64,000 nucleotides of DNA from the NCBI GenBank assembly GCA_017303795.1, contig JAFLBR010000014.1:62001-126000 (forward strand), in the 5' to 3' direction. Of this stretch, positions 52,420 through 60,794 are shown in pieces. Position 1 is the stretch's first letter. Each line of letters opens with the position of its first letter. The notes under the pieces were generated by a model, which worked only from the letters and a program-made list of their open reading frames with translations, did no database searches and was not told the DNA's origin. The position numbers were made by a program, and so were the translations under genes. The stretch is from Cytophagales bacterium (GTDB lineage: Bacteria; Bacteroidota; Bacteroidia; Cytophagales; Cyclobacteriaceae).

Positions 52420-52722
52420 TTATTTCCGCTGTTGCTTGATCAATTCTTCCATTGCTTCAAGGTGTTTTTTAAAGGCTGTGCGTCCACGTTCGGTTATTTT
52501 GTAGCGCGTGTTGGGCTTGCGTTCCACAAACGATTTATTCACCGATAGATATTTTTCGCGCTCAAGCGCCTTTAAATGGGTGGCCAGGTTGCCATCGGTG
52601 GTGTCCAGTAATTCTTTCAAGGCATTAAAATCATACGAATCGTTTGCCACCAATACCGATACGATCTGCAGGCGCAACCGATGTTCCAGAATTTTGTCGA
52701 GGTTATCGAACGGATTCTTCAT
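52420..52722 (-). CDS. Winged-helix transcriptional regulator
   Basis: 100 residues. ILEHRLRLQIVSVLVANDSY, FNALKELLDTTDGNLATHLK (recognition helix) and KTPN-like RKPNTRYKITERGRTAFKKH (wing) give a compact winged helix-turn-helix related to ArsR/MarR types. It overlaps the upstream membrane-protein gene by 4 bp and precedes creD by 57 bases. It probably regulates this three-gene cluster; the signal is unknown. Confidence 0.8.
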   Translation of the reverse strand: MKNPFDNLDKILEHRLRLQIVSVLVANDSYDFNALKELLDTTDGNLATHLKALEREKYLSVNKSFVERKPNTRYKITERGRTAFKKHLEAMEELIKQQRK

Positions 52723-53342
52723 CGGTCGTATTTCTTATACATAAGCGTGCCATACAAAACATGTAGTACTCCAAAACCTGCTGCCCAGAAAAGTAAACCA
52801 TAACCCGGAAGTAGCGCGGAGATAAGTCCAAGTCCAATTTCGCAATAGCCGAGGTAACGGATTTCATCAAACAGATTGGCGCTGGCATTCAGCAAAGCTA
52901 ATCCATAAAACACAAGGCAAGCCGGTGCTGCCACCCCATAATGCCCGTTCCATAATAAAATGAGAATAAACAATGCGCCCGTAACCAACGGTATGGCCAG
53001 ATTAATTACCAATCTCTTACTGGTACTATTCCAAACCTGTACACCTTGCTTCTTTGCTTTGCGATTTGCCAGTACGTAGCCCGTAATCAGCGAAAGCGCT
53101 AACACAGCAATCGCTATACTCAATAACTTAATCACAACGTCACCATCGCGCATAGACTCCTGCCTGTAGTTTAAGGGCGAGAGTGGATAATGTACCATAA
53201 AATAAGCTGCGGCTGCTCCGACAAGCGCATACAACCCGGCCAGTATGCCCGATAATCCGCTTAGCGATAAAAACTTTACCGACCGCTCCATCAGGTTGCG
53301 GATAGACTCCAGGTCTTTCTGGTAGGATTGGTTTTGGCTCAT
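52719..53342 (-). CDS. Multi-pass membrane protein of the creD cluster
   Basis: 207 residues from ATG 53340-53342. A polar N-terminus (YQKDLESIRNLMERSVKF) is followed by five or six hydrophobic segments and a short basic end. No named family recognised, but such proteins recur upstream of this regulator type. It overlaps the regulator gene by 4 bp, so the two are translated together and may form a sensor/regulator pair. Confidence 0.7.
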   Translation of the reverse strand: MSQNQSYQKDLESIRNLMERSVKFLSLSGLSGILAGLYALVGAAAAYFMVHYPLSPLNYRQESMRDGDVVIKLLSIAIAVLALSLITGYVLANRKAKKQGVQVWNSTSKRLVINLAIPLVTGALFILILLWNGHYGVAAPACLVFYGLALLNASANLFDEIRYLGYCEIGLGLISALLPGYGLLFWAAGFGVLHVLYGTLMYKKYDR

Positions 53343-53492
53343 AGTAAAAGTACTTTGCAAATCAAAGTTACTGAACGAAATGCGGTATTAAAGGTTTTCG
53401 TAATTTTTTTTTGTCGATTTGGATTATTGAGGCGCAATCAAGTAATATTGCACTCCCAAATTTTTCTAAAAAGCGGGAAAAACCAGATTAAT

Positions 53493-53566
53493 TCTCCCTT
53501 AGCTCAGCTGGTTAGAGCATCTGACTGTTAATCAGAGGGTCCTTGGTTCAAGTCCAAGAGGGAGAG
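53493..53566 (+). tRNA. tRNA-Asn, anticodon GTT
   Basis: Acceptor arms TCTCCCT/AGGGAGA with G73, D arm GCTC...GAGC, anticodon stem and loop TCTGA-CTGTTAA-TCAGA (anticodon GTT), T arm CTTGG-TTCAAGT-CCAAG. CCA is not encoded. A strong terminator follows at 53572. Confidence 0.93.
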
Positions 53567-53571
53567 CTTCA

Positions 53572-53597
53572 AAATCCCGCGAAAGCGGGATTTTTTT
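53572..53597 (+). terminator. Terminator of tRNA-Asn
   Basis: AAATCCCGC-GAAA-GCGGGATTT, a 9-bp stem with GAAA tetraloop followed by a T-run (seven T residues in all). Confidence 0.75.
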
Positions 53598-53631
53598 GTT
53601 TTTACCCTCAGAAATTGATCTCATCAAATCT

Positions 53632-53698
53632 GACCCTGAAAAGGGTCGTATATTTATAGAATCATTTTTAGATTCTAGCGCGACCCCAAAGGGGGTCG
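53632..53698. repeat. Left hairpin set of the REP-transposase element
   Basis: In order: outer hairpin GACCCT-GAAA-AGGGTC (53632-53647), AT-rich stem AGAATC...GATTCT (53658-53676), inner hairpin CGACCCC-AAAG-GGGGTCG (53681-53698). Read inverted, the order and the spacer TCTATAAATAT match the right-hand set. Confidence 0.7.
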
Positions 53699-53709
53699 AA
53701 CAATAAATT

Positions 53710-54177
53710 ATGCCTGGCACATTTACTCAAATTTACATTCAGGTAATATTTGCCGTTAAGGATCGGGAAAGCATGATTTCTCCCACTTGGGAAGATCAGC
53801 TCTACAAATACATTTCTGGTATTATCCGAAACAAAGAACAGAAGCTCCTTGCGATCAACGGAATGCCTGACCACATTCACTTTCTGATGGGTATGAAACC
53901 TTCCTGCACGCTATCGGATCTGGTTCGGGAGATTAAAAAATCAAGCAACGAATTCATTAAAGGAAAAAAATTTACGACATGCAAATTTCAATGGCAGGAA
54001 GGGTACGGAGCCTTTTCTTATAGTCACACGGAGTTAGATAATGTTATCGGCTATATTCAAAATCAAAAACAACATCATACCAAGAAAACATTCCGTGAAG
54101 AATATGAAAAACTTATGAGTGACTTTAGAATAGATTATAAGCCTGAGTACTTGTTTGATTGGATCAACCCGACTTAA
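53710..54177 (+). CDS. REP-associated Y1 (IS200-like) transposase
   Basis: 155 residues. AINGMPDHIHFLMGMKP carries the HUH metal-binding pair (His-Ile-His), and NVIGYIQNQKQHH contains the catalytic Tyr candidate. The opening TQIYIQVIFAVKDRESMI and FQWQEGYGAFSYSHTELDN are typical of this Bacteroidota family. The protein is full-length and uninterrupted. Y1 enzymes nick and rejoin single-stranded DNA at hairpins. The gene is flanked by mirror-image hairpin sets only 11 and 14 bases away, matching the RAYT/REP arrangement rather than a classical IS with TnpB. Confidence 0.85.
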   Translation: MPGTFTQIYIQVIFAVKDRESMISPTWEDQLYKYISGIIRNKEQKLLAINGMPDHIHFLMGMKPSCTLSDLVREIKKSSNEFIKGKKFTTCKFQWQEGYGAFSYSHTELDNVIGYIQNQKQHHTKKTFREEYEKLMSDFRIDYKPEYLFDWINPT

Positions 54178-54191
54178 ACATTTTTAATGTT

Positions 54192-54257
54192 CGACCCCTT
54201 CGGGGTCGCGCCTGAAAGAATAAAATTCTTCTATAAATATGTAATCCCTTCGGGATT
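54192..54257. repeat. Right hairpin set of the REP-transposase element
   Basis: Inner CGACCCC-TTC-GGGGTCG (54192-54208), AT-rich AGAAT-AAA-ATTCT (54217-54229), outer AATCCC-TTC-GGGATT (54243-54257). The outer stem matches, in opposite polarity, the GGGATT/AATCCC stem of the REP-like copies at 176 and 1680. Confidence 0.7.
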
Positions 54258-54371
54258 TGCAGAGTTAAAAGCTCGTTTCATTGATGATTCTCGATAGAAA
54301 TTTTCCTCCACAACGAACCACAACCTAAAATATTCGGTTGTTACGTTCGTCTTTACTACCAACCTCACACT

Positions 54372-56102
54372 ATGTCGCAACCAAAAGCTAAAGTTTCGCT
54401 CCGTTCTGTTTTTAAAACCATTATCTGGCCTCGCAAAAAACTTATTTTCATTGGCCTTATACTAATTCTGATCAGTCGCGCGGCTGGACTTGTTCCGCCC
54501 TGGGCTACCAAGCCCTTTATGGATGACATTCTGGTAAACCGTGAGATGGATAAACTTCCGCTTTTGCTTACGGTGCTTACCATCGCTATATTAATCCAAG
54601 CCGTTACTTCTTATGTGCTCACCATCATCCTGAGCGTGGAGGCTCAACATTTAATCTCTGTGCTGCGTGCTAAAGTTCAGAAGCATTTGCTGCGGTTGCC
54701 GATTCGTTTTTTTGATAATCAAAAATCGGGTGCATTGGTATCGCGGGTAATGAATGATGTAGAAGGTGTGCGCAACCTGGTAGGTACGGGTTTGGTTCAA
54801 CTGGTGGGTGGTGTGCTTACTGCCCTGCTATCGGTAGGTTTTCTGATCTATATCAATCCGTGGATGACGCTATTTGTTTTATTACCGATGTCCATCTTCG
54901 GGGTAATTACCATGAAAGCATTTTCTATTATCCGGCCTGTGTTTCGCGAACGCGGAAAAATTACAGCCGATGTAACCGGCAGGCTTACCGAAACTTTAAA
55001 TGGTGTAAGGGTTATAAAAGGTTTTAATGCCGAACCACAAGAAATAAAAGTATTTGAAAATGGTGTGGAACAACTTTTCAAAAACATTAAGAAGAGTTTA
55101 ACCAGCACCAGCTTTGTTACCAGTGCCGGAACCTTTTTAGTAGGTCTTGCCAGTGTAGGCATTATGGGATTAAGTGGCTACTTCCAATTAAGTGCCGGAG
55201 ATTTTTTACAGTTCACCATGTTTATGGTGTTTATGATTGCGCCCATTATCCAGATGAGTAACATCGGTAGTCAGTTAACAGAAGCCTTTGCGGGATTAGA
55301 TCGCACTGAAGAGTTAATGAACATGCCGGTGGAAGATGATGGTACCGTACGTACGGTACAGATTGGTAAAATTAAAGGCGACTTCGAATTTAAGGAGGTA
55401 TCGTTCGCATACGAAGAAGGAAAACCCGTATTGAAAAATATTTCATTCTCGGCTCCTGCCGGAAGCGTAACTGCGTTGGTGGGCACTTCGGGTTCTGGTA
55501 AAACAACTATTGCTGGTTTGGTGGCTACCTTTTTAAATCCCGATAGCGGAACCATTACGTTAGATGGAATAGATTTTTCTAAAATTTCGTTGAATAGCTT
55601 TCGCAGTCAGTTGGGTGTAGTGCTGCAAGATGATTTTTTATTTGAGGGTTCTATTCGCGAAAACATTTTGTTTCCAAGACCACAGGCTACCGAAGCGGAG
55701 TTACAGCAAGCCGTAAAGGCAGCTTTTGTGAATGAGTTTACCGATCGCTTTGAAAAAGGATTGGACACCGTAATTGGTGAACGAGGTGTAAAGCTTTCAG
55801 GCGGACAACGCCAGCGCATTGCCATTGCACGCGCCATTCTTGCAAACCCACGCATCTTAATTTTAGATGAAGCCACATCGAACCTCGATACGGAGAGTGA
55901 AAGCTATATTCAGGAGAGTTTGAAAACGTTGATGCAAGGCCGCACCACGTTTGTAATCGCCCACCGCCTCAGCACCATTCGCCAAGCCAGCCAGATTCTG
56001 GTTATCGAAACGGGACAAATTCAGGAGCGCGGTACCCACGATGAGTTGATCGCCAAACAAGGCCGGTATTACCAGCTTTATACTTATCAGGCCCGCATTT
56101 AA
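54372..56102 (+). CDS. MsbA-like ABC exporter (half transporter)
   Basis: 576 residues. Six membrane helices in the first 300 residues, with LPIRFFDNQKSGALVSRVMNDVEG as the coupling-helix region. The ATPase domain has VGTSGSGKTTIAGLVA, LSGGQRQRIAIARAIL and ILILDEATSNLD. A homodimer would export lipid A or another amphiphile. Lipid specificity is inferred from overall similarity only. No partner half-transporter is adjacent. Confidence 0.88.
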   Translation: MSQPKAKVSLRSVFKTIIWPRKKLIFIGLILILISRAAGLVPPWATKPFMDDILVNREMDKLPLLLTVLTIAILIQAVTSYVLTIILSVEAQHLISVLRAKVQKHLLRLPIRFFDNQKSGALVSRVMNDVEGVRNLVGTGLVQLVGGVLTALLSVGFLIYINPWMTLFVLLPMSIFGVITMKAFSIIRPVFRERGKITADVTGRLTETLNGVRVIKGFNAEPQEIKVFENGVEQLFKNIKKSLTSTSFVTSAGTFLVGLASVGIMGLSGYFQLSAGDFLQFTMFMVFMIAPIIQMSNIGSQLTEAFAGLDRTEELMNMPVEDDGTVRTVQIGKIKGDFEFKEVSFAYEEGKPVLKNISFSAPAGSVTALVGTSGSGKTTIAGLVATFLNPDSGTITLDGIDFSKISLNSFRSQLGVVLQDDFLFEGSIRENILFPRPQATEAELQQAVKAAFVNEFTDRFEKGLDTVIGERGVKLSGGQRQRIAIARAILANPRILILDEATSNLDTESESYIQESLKTLMQGRTTFVIAHRLSTIRQASQILVIETGQIQERGTHDELIAKQGRYYQLYTYQARI

Positions 56103-56126
56103 CTGCGGATTTAAGTTGGCAATAAG

Positions 56127-56180
56127 CAGTTGACAATTGACAACCAACTAATGCAATTGTCCTTTGTCAACTGTCAATTA
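56127..56180. repeat. Intergenic TTGACAATTGACAA repeat cluster, copy 2
   Basis: GTTGACAATTGACAA and TTTGTCAACTGTCAATT form an imperfect inverted repeat after the exporter gene. The same motif set occurs at 40220-40290. The rest of the 56103-56349 gap shows no gene. Confidence 0.55.
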
Positions 56181-56349
56181 TTACGGAAGCAGACTTATAA
56201 ATTAAGACATAATGACTGATTTCGAGTAAAAATTTAATCATAATATGTCAAATAGTCCTAAAAATTAGCTCAAAAACCTATCGGCATACTTTTCCCTTAA
56301 GAGGTTGATGTGATTTTAAACACATGTTAAACCTTAAAAAATTAAAATT

Positions 56350-56778
56350 ATGAGCATCATCCGTTATAACACCAACGATTTTGTGCCAACCTCTTTCAGT
56401 GCTTTGGTAGATCGCTTCCTCAATGATTCTATCACCCGTGCGGGTGGTTCCACCTTCGTACCCAAAACCGATGTAGTTGAAACCGCCAACGCATACGAAG
56501 TTCACCTGGCCTTACCCGGTGTTAACAAAGAAGACTTCAACATCGAAGTGAACGACAACTTCCTAACCATTAGCGGTGAGCGTAAATTTCAGAACGAGAA
56601 AAAAGAGAAGAACTATCATGCCATCGAAACGCATTATGGTTCATTCAGCCGCTCGTTTACCCTTCCTGAAAACATTGATGCTTCTAAAATCAACGCGAAG
56701 TATAATAATGGAATTCTGGAAGTAAGCATCCCGAAAGACGAAAAGAAAGTTTTAAAGCAGACTATTAAAGTCAGCTAA
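56350..56778 (+). CDS. Small heat-shock protein (Hsp20 family)
   Basis: 142 residues. An alpha-crystallin domain spans about 35-140: VVETANAYEVHLALPGVNKE, FNIEVNDNFLTISGERK, FSRSFTLPENID and YNNGILEVSIPK. It is an ATP-independent holdase chaperone, usually oligomeric. A good terminator follows and the htrA gene comes next, a natural stress-response neighbourhood. Confidence 0.92.
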   Translation: MSIIRYNTNDFVPTSFSALVDRFLNDSITRAGGSTFVPKTDVVETANAYEVHLALPGVNKEDFNIEVNDNFLTISGERKFQNEKKEKNYHAIETHYGSFSRSFTLPENIDASKINAKYNNGILEVSIPKDEKKVLKQTIKVS

Positions 56779-56805
56779 CAAAAAAGTGGGGTTAGGTTTA
56801 GGTTA

Positions 56806-56839
56806 GGCGTTCTTCAGGAAATGGAGAACGCCTTTTTTT
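56806..56839 (+). terminator. Terminator after the Hsp20 gene
   Basis: GGCGTTCT pairs with AGAACGCC around an 11-base loop and is followed by seven T residues. Confidence 0.75.
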
Positions 56840-56926
56840 ACCCCATCGGGTATAGGTAAAAAAATTTCTTTTGCGGTACATCACTTTCTGGCGGAAGCCG
56901 TACCTTACCATACAAAGAGTGATGGT

Positions 56927-58357
56927 ATGAAGCGTTCGTTGTTGATTTTATTGGTTGCTTGTTCCGCCTTTATTGGTGCGATTACGGGTTCGATCTTTAC
57001 ATTGAAGTATTTTGATGCCGGACCAACCTATAATTCTATTGAAGAACGGCAAAACCTGAAGCTTGCGAATTATACTGTTGACACTGCCCGCTACCGAAGC
57101 AGCGCACCAATCAACTTTGAAGCCGCTGCTAAACTGGTTACACCGGCAGTAGTCCACATCAGTACCATTTATGGTGGTGGAAGATTTAGTTTGAATGCGC
57201 TGGAGAAATACCTGAATCCGCATGTGCAATCGTCAGGCTCGGGGGTTATTATTTCTGATGACGGTTATATTGTTACTAACCACCACGTAATTGAAAATGC
57301 CAATTCCATTGAAGTAGTGTTGAATAACAACCAACGTTTTTTTGCTAAACTGATAGGACAAGATCCCAATACCGATCTCGCACTTTTAAAAATTAAGGCA
57401 CACAACCTTCCGTTTGTAAAATATGGTAACTCCGATCATGTAACTACTGGCGAATGGGTTTTGGCAATTGGCAACCCGTTTAATCTTAACTCAACTGTTA
57501 CAGCTGGTATTGTAAGTGCCAAAGCCCGCAACATTGATATTTTAAGGAATCAAAACAATCTGCAAATTGAATCTTTCATTCAAACCGATGCCGCTGTCAA
57601 TCCCGGCAACAGTGGTGGCGCATTAGTAAACCTGAAAGGCGAGTTGATTGGCATTAACTCAGCCATTGCAACAGCCACCGGAAATTTTGATGGCTACTCG
57701 TTTGCTATACCGGTTAGTCTGGTAAAGAAAATAATGGACGACCTGCTGGAGTTTGGTTCGGTGCAACGGGGCTTGCTGGGTGTGCAGATTAATAACGTTA
57801 CACCCGATCTTGCTGAAGATCGGAATCTGAATGTAGTTCAGGGTGTATTTGTGAGCTATGTAAATAAAGGTAGTGCTGCAGAAGCTGCCGGTATTGAATC
57901 GGGCGATGTGATTGTAGCTATTGATAATCATCCGGTAGCCGGAGTATCAGAACTGCAGGAATGGGTGGCCCGCAAGCGACCGGGGCAATCGGTAATGGTT
58001 AAATACTTACGTTATGGTATTGAAAAAGAGGTGCTGTCTAAATTAAGAAATTTTCAAGGCTCGGAAGAAGTACGCGAACGCGAGGTGAGTTATGAAATTG
58101 AAGGTGCACACTTTGAAGATGTATCATATTCCAAACTGACTGAATTAAATCTGGATGGTGGCGTGCGCATTACAAAACTGGAAGCCGGAAAATGGGAAAC
58201 TGCCGGAATTAAAGAGGAGTTAATCATTACGCATATTGATAAAGTTGCGATTGATAATGTGAAAGACCTGAACCGCGCCATGGAAATGAAAAAAGGTGGT
58301 GTGCTGATTGAAGGTTGGCTGCATGGCGAGAAGCAAGCCATTGGGTTGGAGTGGTAA
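56927..58357 (+). CDS. DegP/HtrA-family S1C serine protease
   Basis: 476 residues. An N-terminal membrane anchor or signal (LLILLVACSAFIGAITGSIF) is followed by a trypsin-like domain: IVTNHHVIENA (His), NTDLALLKIKA (Asp), VNPGNSGGALVN (Ser). Two PDZ domains follow (about 285-370 and 400-470). HtrA proteases degrade or refold damaged envelope proteins in the periplasm. Confidence 0.92.
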   Translation: MKRSLLILLVACSAFIGAITGSIFTLKYFDAGPTYNSIEERQNLKLANYTVDTARYRSSAPINFEAAAKLVTPAVVHISTIYGGGRFSLNALEKYLNPHVQSSGSGVIISDDGYIVTNHHVIENANSIEVVLNNNQRFFAKLIGQDPNTDLALLKIKAHNLPFVKYGNSDHVTTGEWVLAIGNPFNLNSTVTAGIVSAKARNIDILRNQNNLQIESFIQTDAAVNPGNSGGALVNLKGELIGINSAIATATGNFDGYSFAIPVSLVKKIMDDLLEFGSVQRGLLGVQINNVTPDLAEDRNLNVVQGVFVSYVNKGSAAEAAGIESGDVIVAIDNHPVAGVSELQEWVARKRPGQSVMVKYLRYGIEKEVLSKLRNFQGSEEVREREVSYEIEGAHFEDVSYSKLTELNLDGGVRITKLEAGKWETAGIKEELIITHIDKVAIDNVKDLNRAMEMKKGGVLIEGWLHGEKQAIGLEW

Positions 58358-58453
58358 ATTTTTATTTAGAAACAAATCTTATCCGTCAGCGAATGTTTGT
58401 TGATCCGATTGCTGCTAATAAGTTAATTTTGAGATATTTTAAATGATATAACT

Positions 58454-58618
58454 ATGGGACTAATAAAGGAACCCAAAAATGTTGACTTCACTATTAAGTC
58501 AGAACCTTGGACAAAAGAAGAATTAAAACAGTTCAGGGACGTGATGAAAAAACAACGTGCCCAAATTGCTAAAATGAAACAATTAGCAACTAAAAGGCGA
58601 ACAAAAGTACCATCTTAA
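58454..58618 (+). CDS. 54-residue basic hypothetical protein
   Basis: ATG 58454 to TAA 58616. The product begins MGLIKEPKNVDFTIKSEPWT and ends in a Lys/Arg/Gln-rich helix (KKQRAQIAKMKQL). The PWTKEELKQFRDVM segment resembles a short conserved unit seen in other small Bacteroidota proteins. The gene fits between htrA and the dehydrogenase gene, with a purine-poor leader. Function unknown. Confidence 0.5.
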   Translation: MGLIKEPKNVDFTIKSEPWTKEELKQFRDVMKKQRAQIAKMKQLATKRRTKVPS

Positions 58619-58648
58619 ATTTCAGGTTATTCTTCCCATTTCACACCT

Positions 58649-60190
58649 ATGCAAAACTTCGGTATTTCAGAAGCTCTTACCAAACTTGGTATCAAAAGAT
58701 CAAACCCCGGTACTTCAACCGGCCAAAAGTGGATCCGCTCTAAAGGCAAAGCCATACCATCCCACTCGCCTGCCGATGGTAAACTAATCGGTTCGGTGCA
58801 AGCCACCGATGATGTGGCGTTTGAGAAAGTAGTGAAGCAAGCACATGCTGCATTTCTGGAATGGCGATTGGTACCTGCACCCAAGCGCGGAGAAATTGTA
58901 AGGCAGATTGGTGAAGCGCTACGTAAATACAAAGAGCCACTCGGCAAACTTGTTTCGTACGAAATGGGTAAATCTTATCAGGAAGGTTTAGGCGAAGTAC
59001 AAGAGATGATCGACATCTGCGATTTTGCCGTTGGCCTTTCACGCCAGCTATATGGCTTAACCATGCACTCAGAAAGACCACAACACCGCATGTATGAACA
59101 ATATCATCCGCTGGGTGTGGTGGGAATTATTTCGGCATTTAATTTTCCGGTAGCGGTATGGTCGTGGAATGCGATGATTGCCTGGGTGTGTGGCGATACG
59201 TGCATCTGGAAACCATCTGAGAAAACTCCGTTATGCGGCATTGCTTGTCAGCATATCGTAAATCAGGTATTCAAAAAGAATGGTGTGCCCGAAGGTGTGA
59301 GTTGTATTGTAAATGGTGATTACAAAATCGGACAGCAATTGGCGGCACATGAACATGTTCCGCTTGTATCGGCAACTGGCAGCACACGCATGGGTAAAGC
59401 AGTTGGCAAAACGGTTGCTGAACGCCTGGGTCGTGCGTTGCTGGAGTTGGGTGGTAACAACGCGATTATTATTTCTGAACACGCTAATCTTGAAATGGCT
59501 ATTCGAGGAGCCGTGTTTGGCGCGGTGGGTACGGCTGGTCAGCGCTGCACTACTACACGCAGGCTCATCATCCACGAAAGTGTGTATGAATCAGTAAAAG
59601 AAAAATTGAAACAAGCCTATAAACAATTAAGCATTGGCAATCCGCTCGATCAAAATAACCATGTAGGCCCGCTGATAGATACACTTGCTGTTAAGGCTTA
59701 TCGCAATGCCTTGCAACAAGTAAAAGCACAAGGCGGAAAATTTTTGGTGCCCGGTGGTGTATTAAAAGGCAAAGGTTTTGAGTCGGGATGTTATGTAAAG
59801 CCCGCCATTGCCGAAGTAAAAAACGAATTTGAAATTGTGCAACACGAAACATTTGCGCCCATTTTATATCTGATAAAATATAAAACGCTGGACGAAGCCA
59901 TTGGCTATCAGAACGGAGTGAAGCAGGGACTTTCATCGGCTATTATGACTACACGCATGCAGGAGATGGAGAAATTTCTGTCGCATGCCGGGTCGGATTG
60001 TGGTATCGCCAATGTAAATATTGGTACGTCTGGTGCAGAGATTGGTGGAGCATTTGGTGGCGAAAAAGAGACCGGTGGCGGCCGGGAATCCGGTTCTGAC
60101 TCCTGGAAAGCCTATATGCGCAGGCAAACCAACACCATCAACTTCGGAAACTCATTGCCATTGGCACAAGGCATTAAATTTGATGTGTAG
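58649..60190 (+). CDS. Aminoadipate-semialdehyde-type aldehyde dehydrogenase (ALDH7-like)
   Basis: 513 residues. GVVGIISAFNFPVAVWSWNA, LGRALLELGGNNAIIISEHA (Glu), GTAGQRCTTTRRLIIHESVY (Cys) and SGAEIGGAFGGEKETGGGRE are the ALDH7 pattern. ALDH7/AmaB/Pcd enzymes oxidise aminoadipate semialdehyde in lysine breakdown and some related aldehydes. No lysine-degradation genes are adjacent, so the substrate is inferred. Confidence 0.87.
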   Translation: MQNFGISEALTKLGIKRSNPGTSTGQKWIRSKGKAIPSHSPADGKLIGSVQATDDVAFEKVVKQAHAAFLEWRLVPAPKRGEIVRQIGEALRKYKEPLGKLVSYEMGKSYQEGLGEVQEMIDICDFAVGLSRQLYGLTMHSERPQHRMYEQYHPLGVVGIISAFNFPVAVWSWNAMIAWVCGDTCIWKPSEKTPLCGIACQHIVNQVFKKNGVPEGVSCIVNGDYKIGQQLAAHEHVPLVSATGSTRMGKAVGKTVAERLGRALLELGGNNAIIISEHANLEMAIRGAVFGAVGTAGQRCTTTRRLIIHESVYESVKEKLKQAYKQLSIGNPLDQNNHVGPLIDTLAVKAYRNALQQVKAQGGKFLVPGGVLKGKGFESGCYVKPAIAEVKNEFEIVQHETFAPILYLIKYKTLDEAIGYQNGVKQGLSSAIMTTRMQEMEKFLSHAGSDCGIANVNIGTSGAEIGGAFGGEKETGGGRESGSDSWKAYMRRQTNTINFGNSLPLAQGIKFDV

Positions 60191-60251
60191 TTTCGGGTTG
60201 CAAAAAAGTTGTAATAAGGTTATCTTTAGAATCTATCATTTATAATAAACC

Positions 60252-60659
60252 ATGGCTGAACCCAAATACCGCATCGTAATGCTCATTGATGACAATGAGA
60301 TCGACAATCTGATCAATCAAAAGATGATTGAAGCGGCAGCTATTACACAACATATCTACACACATACGGGCGCTAAAAGTGCAATCGAGTTTTTACGCAA
60401 CATCGAAAAACTTGAGGTTGCCGATAAAGTGTTGCCCGATCTGATCTTTCTGGATATTGATATGCCTCTAATGGATGGCTTTCAGTTTTTAGATGAGTTT
60501 GAAAAATTTGGTGCGCTGGTTAAAAAGAAATGTAAGATTGTAATGCTTACTTCATCTATCAATCCGCAGGACTTTAATAAATCGAAAAAGTACCTGAACG
60601 TAAAACAATACGTAAACAAACCACTCTCGCATGAGAGTATAATGAGTATCAACGTTTAA
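60252..60659 (+). CDS. Stand-alone response-regulator receiver domain (paralogue)
   Basis: 135 residues. LIDDNEIDNL, LIFLDIDMPLMDGF (phosphoacceptor Asp) and YVNKPLS (Lys) define a receiver with no output domain. It is clearly related to the protein at 30189-30599, sharing FLDI-x-MP and DGF-x-FL-x-EFEKF. No kinase is adjacent. Confidence 0.85.
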   Translation: MAEPKYRIVMLIDDNEIDNLINQKMIEAAAITQHIYTHTGAKSAIEFLRNIEKLEVADKVLPDLIFLDIDMPLMDGFQFLDEFEKFGALVKKKCKIVMLTSSINPQDFNKSKKYLNVKQYVNKPLSHESIMSINV

Positions 60660-60675
60660 TAGTTTCCGGTTACCA

Positions 60676-60770
60676 GTTGCCGGATTCCTGTTTACTTATT
60701 TCAGTTTTTGAATCAGGTTAATCAGACTACCCAGATTTCAACATATTTTCTGGAAACAGGAAACAGGTAA
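60676..60770. repeat. Imperfect inverted repeat between convergent genes
   Basis: GGTTACC...TTCCTGTTT on the left faces AAACAGGAAACAGGTAAC on the right (60752-60769). It may act as a bidirectional terminator between the receiver and ggt genes, or be an intergenic repeat. Confidence 0.35.
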
Positions 60771-60794
60771 CTTACTCCTGATTTACGAACATCA

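Larger units (their letters stand above)
53632..54257. mobile_element. RAYT element with REPIN-like ends
   Basis: A 626-base unit: three-stem left end, one transposase gene, three-stem right end in inverted order. Both ends have a GC-rich inner hairpin, an AT-rich stem, the shared spacer TCTATAAATAT and a GC-rich outer hairpin. It sits just downstream of tRNA-Asn and its terminator. No target-site duplication was identified by eye. Confidence 0.7.

Noticed and set aside
54372-56102. Exporter as part of the REP-transposase mobile unit
   Set aside because: It lies outside the right-hand hairpin set and looks like a housekeeping MsbA-type gene.
58740-59081. 113-codon minus-strand ORF
   Set aside because: Antisense shadow of the ALDH7-like gene.
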